Shown one piece after another: positions 49,601 through 60,693 of a stretch of DNA of 64,000 bases. The stretch spans positions 52,639,147 to 52,703,146 of the forward strand of contig JAMPIT010000894.1 in assembly GCA_026261815.1 (NCBI GenBank). Reading direction: 5' to 3'. Numbering within the stretch: position 1 is the first letter of the stretch; every line of letters begins with the position of its first letter. The position numbers and the translations under genes are program-made. The notes below the pieces were generated by a model. The model did no database searches. It saw only the letters and a program-made list of their open reading frames with translations, and was not told the DNA's origin. The DNA is from Monarcha castaneiventris obscurior (lineage: Eukaryota; Chordata; Aves; Passeriformes; Monarchidae).

Positions 49601-52600
49601 CACCGATTCGTTTTTACACCTTCTTTGGAAGCTCTTCCATACGTTGCTTTGTGTCTTGTCTCTGCTTAGGCAGTGGGTTTATTTTGCTGTTCTTGTTTTG
49701 GTTTACATGCTGCATTGGGGTGGATTTTTTAACTGTTGGAGTCTTGGATTCCTGGATGGTATCTGCAGATTGTGGATGGTGAGCCACTTGTGAAAACACT
49801 GTCTCATTCAGGTCTGTATTATAACTTTGGGGGACCACAGCTACTTGTCAGGCTTAGAAAATTTATACCGCTCTGTTCTCATCTGGGGTGTTATAGGGTT
49901 ACTATACCTCTTCCCTTTGCTTTGCCTTTCCACTAAATGTGAAGTCAGTGGCCTGTGGGAAGAGGAAGAATGGTGTAATCAGGGGTGAGAGGGATGGTCT
50001 GACCGGAGAGGAAGACCTTGAACAATGTAGCGAGGCAGGGGCAGGGTTGGGAGCCTGTGCCGAGTGGGCAGGACCCCGGCTGGACAATCGGCTTTGTACC
50101 GCGGTGGAGGGTGGTAGGAAATTAGTCACCGTGACTCACAGGGAGAGAGGGTCCTGCTCTGGTGCTGTCAGCGGGGCTCAGAGTGTGTGTGTTAGGGCAG
50201 CCATGAGGAATCCTGTCGGTGAGGTGTGAGGGAGGGATGCTGCTCTGCCAGGAAAGCCCAGGCAGCTTACAGACTAAAACAGGGAGCATGAGGAAATGAC
50301 TGGGCCATGACACTGTGCTTAAGAGGAGCAGCTCCCAGTGGATCAGCAGCCCTCTTAACCTTTTGTCCCAGCAGTGCCCAGGTGGCCAAGAAGGCCAATG
50401 GCATCCTGGCCCGTATCAGCAATAGTGTGGCCAGCAGGACCAGGGCAGGGATTGTCCCCTGTACTGGGCACTGGTGAGGCCTCACCTCGAGTGCTGTGTC
50501 CAGTTCTGGGCCCTTCACTTTCGGGAGTACATTGAGGTGCTGGAGCGTGTCCAGAGAAGGGCAACAAAGCTAGTGAAGGGTCTGGAGCACAAGTCCTATG
50601 AGAAGCTGCTGAGGGAGCTGGGGATGTTTAGCGTGGAGAAGAAGAGGCTCAGGGGTGACCTTACCACTCTACAACTTCCTGAAGAGAAATTGTAGCCAGG
50701 TGGGGTTGGTCTTTTCTCCCAGGCAACCAGCAACAGAATGGGAGCTTAAGCTGCACCAGGGGAGGTTCAGGTTGGACATTAGGAAGAATTTTTTCACAGA
50801 GGGGCTGATGAGCTCTAGGAATGGGCTGCCCAGGGAGGTGATGGAGTCCCTGGAGGTGTTGGAGGAAAGACTTTACATGGCACTCTGCCCTGGTCTGGTT
50901 GACATGGTGGTGTTCAGTCATATGTTGGACTTCATGATCTCAGAGGTCTTTTTCAACCTAATGGATTCTGTGATTCTGTTTTGTCAGCTGGTTTCAGGGA
51001 GGATGTAGAAGAAAGATGCAGTACCTGGAATATGTTTACAAGGAGCCCTTCCTAAGGGCTGGAAGCCACAGGGCAGAAAGGCAATTCGCTTGGCAGCTTG
51101 GGCAGATGCAGGCTGACACCAGTGTGTGGCTTGGGGCCAAGGGGGATTGTGCAGATAAGGAAGGCAAAAGGAAGGGTGAGGTTGTTGAAAATGGTGATGA
51201 GAGGTGTGCAAGTGCCCAGGGGTGAAGGGACTGAATGAAGGAACGGGAGCTGATGTGGGTGAAGGGCACAAGAGTCAGGAACCTGAGCTGCTGGAGGCTG
51301 GGCTGGAATACACTCATCCAGCTGTGAAAGAGGCTGCTTCACTAACCCTGACATTAAATAATGAGACTCCAAATGGGGTGTCTGCTACCTGAGTGGATAA
51401 GGAAGCTGTACCTTGGGGATGAGGTGATGCAGGATATGGTGTGCTTACGGTGTACCTGGATGAAAAGACCTGGTGCTTGTGACAAGGAGCTTACATGATG
51501 CTACTTTAACACTGGTCATGAAAGAAAAAGGGAAAGTACTTGTGAGTAGCCTTATTTTGGCTGGCTGGCTGCTGACATGGATGTTAGGGAGAGATGAGCC
51601 AAGAATGTCTTGGAATGAATTCACACAAAGCCACTGAATGGAGCTGTCAGGATCTGTGATGCCAACATTTTAAAATCTGAAAAAGAGATGGGGAGGGGGA
51701 AGACCCCCCCTGAAAGATGGAAAAGAAAAAGAGAAAACTACCAAAGAAGCTGACAATAGCTGCTGCAGGATTAGTCTGCCCTGGTAGTGCTCCCACTGTC
51801 ATCTGGGCCAAATTTTTGTCACTGAGCAGTAAGTAGTCCAGCAGATCTTCCCTCTCCCTGTAGAAATGCAGATCACTTTTATGGACACGTTTAAATGGAA
51901 CTACTCAGATGGTAACAATTCAACACGTGCTGAAAGTTTTGGAAAATGGGAGCTCAGAGGGGAGCAGCTATGGCAGAGTAGACCTGAAGGTAAAGCAGCA
52001 TGAAATAAAGTAAATCCAAGGTCTGTGATGACCTTTGGTGTTCAGCTTGCTTCTATTTGTATTTGGAACAGAACACTTTCAGTGTTCCTAGGGAAGGATG
52101 GGATGCCACTAGGCACCTTTCTTACAAAACTTTTCCTTGAAAATGGAGGAACTGCACCTGGAGTGCACTGGTGTCATGAACCCCATGCAGGCTGCTTGTG
52201 CTGCCTCACACTCCGGTTTGGGGACCCCCACTGTACCCATGTGCTGCAGCAGAGATGAGTCTCTGGGCTGGGGCAGGAGTTGCCTTTGGCATGAAGATAA
52301 ATTGTTAAATGTGGCACCCAGAGCATAATAAATGCGGAAAGAGAAAGCTGCCTAGCAGCCCTGTGGGCACTGGGGGAATAATCCTGGCTGGTGCAAAACT
52401 TCCTCATGGTTGATGTAGCTTCTGCAAGGCAAGGTGATTTTTTTGTACCCCAATTAACCTAGTGCTCAGCTAGCTGTTGTTTGGGGTTTTTTAATTTTAA
52501 TTGTTAATTAATGTAGAGTGTCTTCTGGTCCAGATAATGTGATTTGAGAGAACAAAACCAAATGAGACCTCAGGGTAGAATTTTTCAGGCTTACCCTGCA

Positions 52601-55600
52601 AGTGAAGAATTCAGCTGGCGCTTGGCCATGTGAATGAGAATGGCGCGCTTTGGCAGGCGCCGAGGAATTTCCTGAGTTATGAAAAGAGAGCACTGGGCAC
52701 AGGAGAGATCGCAGATAAGGCAGATCTTAGAAAATCATTGAAAGTGGAATTCTTTCCTGGTAAATTGGTCGCTTGATGTGGAAACCACCTCGGTTTCTGA
52801 CAGCCCAAGCACAGCAAGAAGGCCAAAAAAAGGAGAAGACAGATATGTAGAAGGACATGATAAGAAAGTATTTTATTGAGATTTTTAATTTACTTAGTAG
52901 TAAGCTGCAATCAGTCATGCTTTTAGAATATTTTTATTAGCTGAGTATTTTTTTAGTTGCAGTATTAGCAGCTACAGGGTGGTTGGAAAACAGTGATCAT
53001 CTCTATCTCTCAGAAATTCAAGAATTCCTCAGGCTTCTATAAATAACAACAGAAGCCTTAAATAGAAGGGGAAACACACATGATAGTATGTTCCTACAAC
53101 CCCATATGTAAATCACATGAACTCAAATACTTGATCCGATGTGGTGGTTAGAGACAAAGGATAGATTGAAGTGAAATATGCTGTTGATGGAGAGTGGTGT
53201 GAAATGTGGTGACTTCTAAACGCTCTTCAGCTGCTTTAGGAAGTGCAGCTTTTGTTGTGCTATGGCTGATGCTGTTTAACTGTTTCTAAATTTCTACAGC
53301 TTATTAAGTGTAATACCTTAGCATTATCATGCATCAGTGAAAATATGTATTTCTCATGGAGATATCTCTTTTTCTAAAAGCAAGTTTCACTTCGGAGGTA
53401 TGTAGAAAGGAATTCTCCTCTGAACTGAATATACATCTTGGGCTATGTTTGTAGTATTTTCTGCTAACTAACACTTAGATTCTGCTGTCTCCTTATCACG
53501 CATCAGAATAGTAAATGTACTTTATCTTTTTTCTTGGGGGCAGGTGGGTGGGGGAAAGCCCAGACATTTTAAGTGTGTAGCTTTGGTTTGATTTCTTAGG
53601 CTTTGTCAACTTCAGACTTTCACTTCTTGTTTTACAGCTACTCCATCTTTGACTGCTTTATGTCTGCTCACCTAAATATACATGCTTATAAGTTTTCTAC
53701 ACTTTTTTTTTTACTGTTTCCTCTTTGTACCATTGGGTCTGTTTTTTAAAATTCTATAAAACCCGCAAAATTCAGTTGCAGTCTGTTCCATGTAGTTGTT
53801 GATTAAAAAAAAAAAAAACAGCACTGGCTGCATACCTTTCCAAAATTTTTGATCTGTTTTACCTTTGTGTAATTTTGTTTTAGCTGTATTTTTTGCCTTT
53901 GTCACATTTTTTCCACGCAGACCGTGGCAGGGCAGGTGATGTTAAATCCTCTACACAGCTCGTGTAGGGGGTACATGATCTTCAGAGGCTCAGCTCTGCA
54001 TCATGTCAGGGCAGAGAGCTCCCCAGTGCTTGGGGTGAGTGGGCAGTCTGTTACAGGTCTGACCTGACTCCAGACAGGGTGAACAGCAAAGGGAGGGATG
54101 GTGCTTTGCTTGTCCTGTGCTGGTGGCACAGGAGTCACTGCTGCCCAGGCTCTGCCTCCCTGTTGGCACCGAGGTGTTGGTCTGTGCTTGCAAAGCTCAG
54201 CTCAGGCTGAAGAGGTTGAGATGTGCTGGCTACCAGTTAGTTTTCAGTAATTCAGTACTTCCTTAAAATTAGTCAAGTGTGTAGTCTCTTCTTGAAGGTC
54301 ATTTCTCAAGAACAGACTTGAGTGCTGGTGGGTGTCGAGTTCTTGACATACTTCATGCAAATAGCTTTTTAAAATAAAAATTTGAGAAGCACACCTAAAC
54401 CGTTCCCCTTTTTGTAACATTTCTTTCCTTTGCCAACTGAAACATGGGGTCAATGTTGAGAAGCAGCCCAAAAGCAAGCAGATGAGAGAAATCCGCAGTT
54501 AATGCTTTCATCTGAATAGTCATGTCTTTGTAAACTAAAGCTACATATTGAGTTGTTTTCTTTGTTGCTCATTTTCACTAGATATAAATATTTATAATTT
54601 CAAGGGCTAGGTGTTTGTGGTTGTTTTGATAGCTATCTGACTTCACTCTGCAAATATTACTCTGGTGTTCCTGCATGCCTCTCCTGGTTTTCAGCTGCAT
54701 GGGTATATATGTACAAAGGGGAGCTTGTGTAGCTGCATTTGCAGTTCTCTAGGGCTGGACTTCTCTGTGCTCACATTGCTTCTGTACCATGCAGCTCTCT
54801 GAAACCATTGCATCAGGATTTTTTAGTTATGTTTTGCTTTCTGACTAAACTGGGGGGCAGAACTTGAGGTGACATCAAAGTGTCACTTTGCACATGGTTT
54901 TGGAGTCACAGGTCTGCTCTGGAGGGAACACACCACAGTTAAGGCTGACAGCAGAGTTACTGGTTTCTCTTCTGTCCTTAGGTCCTTTCTCACAACCTGT
55001 GCACAGTGTTAAACGTTCCCCATGATCCAGTGGCCTTGGAAGAGCACTTTAGGGACGATGATGAAGGACCAGTTTCCAATCAGGGTTACATGCCTTATCT
55101 AAACAAATTCATCCTGGAAAAGGTAAGTTTTGAATTCTCACGTTCTGTGCTTTCTTGTATCAGCTTTTGTTGTTAGAGTGTCTTTGCAGTAACTGGTGCA
55201 TGCAGGAGGCTGCTGCTGGTGTGAAGACACTGGTTGGGAGTGTGTCTGTGGCAGCTACTCTGGAGAGCCTGTGCCTAAAAATGGAAGGGTGCTCTGTTCT
55301 CTACCTCTTCTCTCCTTGGTTTCTATTTCCTGTTACATCTGGCCCTTGCCTAAGCTGTGCTCATGCAGAACTGTGTTCATATTAGTAAAGCACCTCAGCT
55401 TGAATTTATCTGAAAGTGTCTGGGAGCTATAGGTTGACCCACTGTAAACTTACAGCTATAACAGAATATTGTCACAGACTCCTTTGCAAACAGAAAGGGC
55501 AAAAATATCTTCACTGTTTGTCACAAAGTATTTTGATAAGTAGATGCTCTCAGAGAGTTACAGTGGGTGACATTAGGGTGTGTTATGAAGTTTTGTCTTG

Positions 55601-58600
55601 CAAGTTCTGTCCTTTCATGTCTGAGCACTCTGAGTCTTCTGTTGTGCCTTGTTTCAGGAGAAACTCTGGAAAGACAGCAGGGTTTCCTCTCCTCTCCTCT
55701 CCTCTCCTCTCCTCTCCTCTCCTCTCCTCTCCTCTCCTCTCCTCTCCTCTCCTCTCCTCTCCTCTCCTCTCCTCTCCTCTCCTCTCCTCTCCTCTCCTCT
55801 CCTCTCCTCTCCTCTCCTCTCCTCTCCTCTCCTCTCCTCTCCTCTCCTCTCCTCTCCTCTCCTCTCCTCTCCTCTCCTCTCCTCTCCTCTCCTCTCCTCT
55901 CCTCTCCTCTCCTCTCCTCTCCTCTCCTCTCCTCTCCTCCTCCTCTCCTCTCCTCTCCTCTCCTCTCCTCTCCTCCCTCTCCTTCTCCTCTCCTCTCCTC
56001 TCCTCTCCTCTCCTCTCCTCTCCTCTCCTCTCCTCTCCTCTCCTCTCCTCTCCTCTCCTCTCCTCTCCTCTCCTCTCCTCTCCTCTCCTCTCCTCTCCTC
56101 TCCTCTCCTCTCCTCTCCTCTCCTCTCCTCTCCTCTCCTCTCCTCTCCTCTCCTCTCCTCTCCTCTCCTCTCCTCTCCTCTCCTCTCCTCTCCTCTCCTC
56201 TCCTCTCCTCTCATCCTCTCCCTCCTCTCCTCTCCTCTCCTCTCCTCTCCTCTCCTCTCCTCTCCTCTCCTCTCCTCTCCTCTCATCTCCTCTCCTCTCC
56301 TCTCCTCTCCTCTCCTCTCCTCTCCTCTCCTCTCCTCTCCTCTCCTCTCCTCTCCTCTCCTCTCCTCCATCCCCATCATGTTCTAAAATAGGTAGTCACT
56401 GGGTTGGAAAGTTAAAAAACCCCAAACAGTGATCTTCCTGCTTTTTTTCTGACTTCTGTTCACATGCTGGGCTGGACAGCAAAAGTGGCTCACGTGATGT
56501 TGGAAGCATCAGCTTCAACACCGCTGATTTCTCATACACTTGAGGGCCAACCCCAGAAACCCTCAAACTTTGATGTTGTGGCTGCAGAGATACAGAGCTG
56601 TTTGCTCTCTTTTGCTGTGTGAAAAAGCCCTGAACTGACACACTGCTGAGAAGTCCAATGCAGCAACTGCAGATGATGCAAACTCCTCAGCCCCATTTGC
56701 TGATTTTTTCTCCTTCATTTAATAGCAGGGGAAAATGTGATAGATATAATGCAGTCTGGCAGCTTCTATATAGTAAAGACTTACCAGCTTCTTTGCCTCT
56801 CTAGTCTGTGTTTCTCTCATACCCAAAGATTATGAGAGACACCCCAAGAGTGTCCTATTTCATGTGTGAGAGTTGGCCTTTAATACACTTAAAAGTACCT
56901 CATTAATGTCTTGGTTGTTTGATGCTGAAGAATCTTGCTTTGTTCCTAAGAAGTTGTAATTTCATCTTGGCTGTCTGAGATCCTGTAAGATTCAATGGAG
57001 ACCAAGCAGTTTCTGTACAGATTCTGGGAAAAAAAGAAAAGGCTTTAATTTATTTTGACCAAAGGATTACAGTGGGAGAGGCTGAACCACAGTGGGTTAA
57101 TACTCTTTGTAGGCAGTAGCAACCCATTAAATAAAGGAAACCCAAAAGAGATACATATGGCTTTTTCAAATATAAAAATGCTTAATTGTTAAAGGTGTTT
57201 ATAGGGAGAATAGTTATGGAAATTAAGAGCAAAATTGCATTTAAGTAACACTTTTACCTGAAAATGACAGACCTGGCTATATAAGTAAGTAGGTATGAAA
57301 GGGGAGAGCATGACTATGTAGTTTCTTGTGTTGTTTTGTTCATGTACTGATCTGGCTTCTAGTGATTGCCTGATATATCCATATCATCAGTTAATCTTAA
57401 AAGATGAAAGTGTTAAGGAACAGGATTAAATTACCTGTAACTTCCTGTTATTTGATCCTGACTAAATGCTTGTAAACAAGAAAATTAGTGAAGTTGTTTT
57501 GACAGAAGGCTGTCTTTTTGGACAGGAAAAAATCTTGACTGTGACTTCTCTTCTTTTAGAGATGAGTTTACATCAGTGCCAAAAGACAACATGCAGAGGG
57601 ATGAAGTCACTGGTTCATAGCATGTCTCCTTTGTTTAAAACAAACAAGCAAAAAAAGCAAACAAGAAACTCCTTCTTTATTTATCCAAGGCATAATCTGT
57701 TCTTCTACATGGGGTGGTTGTAGAAAAATCACTGTTAGTATTTCCAGTAAGCAAAGCTACTAAAGAAGGAGTGGTGTTTTATACCCCAGATACACAGGAA
57801 GTTCTCTCAATTTCCAGTCATGCATCTTATGGTGAATTAATTGATTCAAGCAAGAGCCACTGGCTCAAGAGAGGTTTTTTGATCTTAAGATATTTTGCTT
57901 TAAGACATTCATAAAATATTTAAAGAATGATTTCTTAAATTTCTTGTAAAATAGATACGTAACTGTGTAGAATTTTATTGAGAGGACTTTGTAACCTTTG
58001 GAAATAACTCTCATTGTACTCTTAAATGCAGTTATAACTTTTTGTGGGTTTTTTGTGCTGATTTACCCCTGCAATAAAGCCTCTTTATATAGAACCAAGA
58101 AATCATCAAGAAAAGGCATCAAGAAAAGACAATTGTCAGGAAAGAAGAGGTAGTTAAATGAGGTACATTCACTGCAGCTTATTTCCTTTATCCACATAGT
58201 TAATTTCAGTAAATAGTTTGAATAGTTAGTATTGCCTAATTGATGATTTCTAGTGTTATGCATCTTGTTACTCAGCAGATAGATGTATCTAGGATTTTCT
58301 TGCATCTGAAACAAAATCTGTCTTGTTCTGTAAATATCTCTTTCAGGTAGGAGCTGTGATTTGCCACTATGATGTCTTCATAATTTGTTTTACTTGGTTT
58401 ATGAACCATATTTTAGCATGTTCTGTTATTTACAATGTATATCTTTAAATACCAATTGAAAATGTTTCCTTTTCAGTGATGGCAATGGTGGTATTTTACA
58501 GCAGACCTTATTTAGAGCAGGGAAGGGTCATGGTAGGGGGAGACAAAGAAAGACATTATTCAAACCTCAGGTTATCTCATCTTCCAGGCAACTTCATGAA

Positions 58601-60693
58601 TGCAAGTTACACTACCAGTGCTTGTTATATTTTTGGAACTGTTATTTTGGAGAGCCAGGGCTTGTGTGCTGATGTAATTATTGTCCTGAATGATTCCTAA
58701 ACAGTGTCTCTGTTCTGGATGACACGTGGGCCGCACAGAGTCCACTTCAGAATCAAGTCTGGATTCTGAAAAAAGGGCTTACATGTCTAAAGTGGGACTG
58801 CTGGCACCACAGGAGCTATTGCCCTGTGGTAAAATGGTTCTGAAGCCTCCTGCTCAGCTGCTGCACAGTCCTGGTAGCAGGGATGTGCTGCAGGTGACCT
58901 GTGCTTTGGCAGGAGTGTCTGAGGCTGCAGCCTGGCTTTGCTGTGTTAGCAGAACCTGTACACCACTAGGACATTTCCAAGGTGGAGCTGCTCACCATCA
59001 GGCTGGGAAAAGTGCTTTTAGAAAAGAAGTCATGGTTCATTGGGCAGGGTGGGGAGGACAGACAGAAATACCACAGGTGAGAGTAGCCAAGGAGTGAAGT
59101 GCTGGCAAACAGAATGAAGGAGTCCTGACTTCTAGCCCTCCATCCAGAGGGTGTTTGTTCTTTTAGTTGGTGTTTAATTTAAAATCCATGTTTCATGTGC
59201 AAACAAGACAGATGCTGAAATTGTGGCTGTAGCAGCTCTGGTTCCTACAGCTGCCATCTAATTCAAAGGAGAGCTGTAGCCTGTAGCCTCTTGCATCTCC
59301 ACTCACATTGGTGGCCTCTGCAAGCATGCAAAGTCTATGGTTTTCATTCATAGTCTTACTTTTATGCCTGGAGACTGTTGGTTTCTTATTTATTCTTTAT
59401 TTACTTCTGTCTTTCTTTTTTTATCTTTTTTTCTTTCTCCCCTCCACCCACATCAGTTCATCGACTTCCCATGTCTGTCATTGACTGAGCCAGTGTGGTG
59501 TGGTCACTATATTTGACCACGTAGCAGACTGGATAGGAAATCATACAGTTTGCATTGGTGCTCTTGAAGCATCTAAGATCTGTGGTTTGGCTTATCATAA
59601 AAAAAATCACTGACCATTACTGGTCTCACTATCAAAAGAGGTACAAGAACCTGTTTTTTAGATGTGTTTTCCAGAATCTCAAAGGGGTTTCCATTACAGT
59701 GCCAAACATGCCTTTATCAGTTACACATTGGTAAAGAAATAGCATTGCTAAATGTGGGGAGACAATAAATAGGTTTAATGTATAACTTAGATGAGGGTTT
59801 AAAAAGAAAACAGTAAATCAGAGCTCTTGCCGATGTAAATAATTCACAGGTCTGTAGGTGCAGCTGCTAGGTATGATAAAGGATAATGAAAACAAGAGGA
59901 ATTTTTGTATCAATGACATGAAGATCTGCAAGCCTCAGAAAAAGTGAAGATTTTAAGTGGATTAGCATTTGAGGAAAAAATTATTCTGTGTTTACCTGCA
60001 CTTACCCTTCTTACCCTGCAAGAGTTTGAATAATGTGAAGTAAAAAACATGTTAAAGGTCCTTCCCAGTTGTTGCTCCATTATCCATTTTAGCATATCCA
60101 CATGTGGATTTGGCTATGCTGGTTTCCAAATTTGCTGTATAAAATTTCAGTAAGTCAGTGCAATAGGAGGGCAGTTGGAACTAAGACAGTTCTGGAGATG
60201 GTTTGGAAGCTGCCAGTGATGTGCTAGAGGAAACACAGAGTGCAGTGTAACCTCTTTCTCATGGAGTCAGGGTGTTATTAACTCAACCAGAAATTGGAGG
60301 TTGGATGTCAGTTTTGCTAGGAGAAATTCCTTATTTTACCCCGTGCAGGAAGTCAGACTAGGTTGGTACAGTGCTCTTTTTGGGCCTTGATGTTTTGTGC
60401 AAACTGCAATTTTCTCGATGCTTTTTGTATGATGAACCCTGATAAACTTTGTCTGTCTGCTATTCTGTGCCATTTGTGCATATCAATTTCTTTGTTGTTG
60501 TTCAATTTCTTTTCTTTAGGTTCAAGGAAACTTTGACAAAGTTGAATTCAACAGGATGTGCTGGACTCTCTGTGCTAAAAAGAACCTCTCTAAAAGTCCC
60601 TTGCTGATTAGCGATGAAGACGCATTTAAAGTGTGGGTTATTTTTAACTTCTTGTCAGAGGACAAATACCCTTTAATCATTGTACCTGAGGAG
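46589..60693 (+). CDS. SWAP70: SWAP70, 5' part of gene (coding exons 1-3 of a longer gene)
   Basis: SWAP70 binds phosphoinositides through a PH domain, bundles F-actin and signals through Rac in B cells, mast cells and other migrating cells. The DEF6/SWAP70 family also has an EF-hand-like N-terminus and a coiled-coil tail (family knowledge). Visible exons are 46589-46687, 54982-55122 and 60520-60693, joining in phase 0 to encode residues 1-138: [20 protein letters not shown]..., then [12 protein letters not shown]..., then [10 protein letters not shown]...IIVPEE. The human protein starts MGSLKEELLK and has about 585 residues, so the PH domain and coiled coil lie downstream. Residues 20-31 form a degenerate EF-hand loop (D20, D22, S24, K26, with Gln31 in place of Glu). 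Intron 1 has a GC donor. The paralogue DEF6 is less likely given the sequence and the WEE1 neighbour. Confidence 0.95.
46688..54981 (+). other. SWAP70 intron 1 (GC-AG)
   Basis: About 8.3 kb. Starts GCAAGC and ends TTAG. Contains a CR1 copy (50368-50979) and, upstream of it, a somewhat GC-richer stretch at about 49940-50260 that I cannot assign. No exon recognised. Confidence 0.8.
50368..50979 (+). mobile_element. CR1 LINE, 5'-truncated 3' region
   Basis: About 610 bp in + orientation: GCAGTGCCCAGGTGGCCAAG, CTGGGCACTGGTGAGGC, GAGGGAGCTGGGGATGTTTA, GACATTAGGAAGAATTTTTT, ending ATGGATTCTGTGATTCTG. The clean 3' end marks true CR1 retroposition. No coding capacity. Confidence 0.93.
54982..55122 (+). 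CDS. SWAP70: SWAP70 exon 2
   Basis: 141 bp, phase 0 to 0, encoding [20 protein letters not shown] through [11 protein letters not shown]. Acceptor is CTGTCCTTAG, donor AAAAG|GTAAGT. Confidence 0.96.
55123..60519 (+). other. SWAP70 intron 2
   Basis: About 5.4 kb GT-AG intron dominated at its 5' end by the CCTCT satellite. A pyrimidine-rich stretch lies at about 59388-59452. No gene or interspersed repeat recognised in the rest. Confidence 0.85.
55684..56367. repeat. (CCTCT)n pentanucleotide satellite, about 680 bp
   Basis: Roughly 135 units of CCTCT on the + strand (AGAGG on the - strand), nearly pure. Small interruptions lie near 55939-55947, 55972-55988, 56212-56226 and 56284. The + strand is all pyrimidine except for rare A at the interruptions, so this is a very long polypurine/polypyrimidine tract. 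It starts about 560 bp after SWAP70 exon 2. The true allele length may be misassembled. Confidence 0.97.
60520..60693 (+). CDS. SWAP70: SWAP70 exon 3
   Basis: 174 bp, phase 0 to 0, encoding [20 protein letters not shown] through [17 protein letters not shown]. Acceptor is a T-rich tract ending TTCTTTAG, donor GAG|GTAAGG. Confidence 0.96.

Noticed and set aside
55684..56367. CRISPR-like repeat array
   Set aside because: The repeat is a 5 bp simple sequence with no spacers and lies in a vertebrate intron.
55416..56432. Open frames of 240-340 codons encoding SPLLS or RRGEE repeats on both strands
   Set aside because: They are a by-product of the CCTCT satellite, which has no stop codon in any frame. 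No start context, conservation or domain supports a protein.
58726..59097. Open frame of 123 codons in SWAP70 intron 2
   Set aside because: No recognisable domain and not in frame with SWAP70 exons. Chance open frame is more likely.
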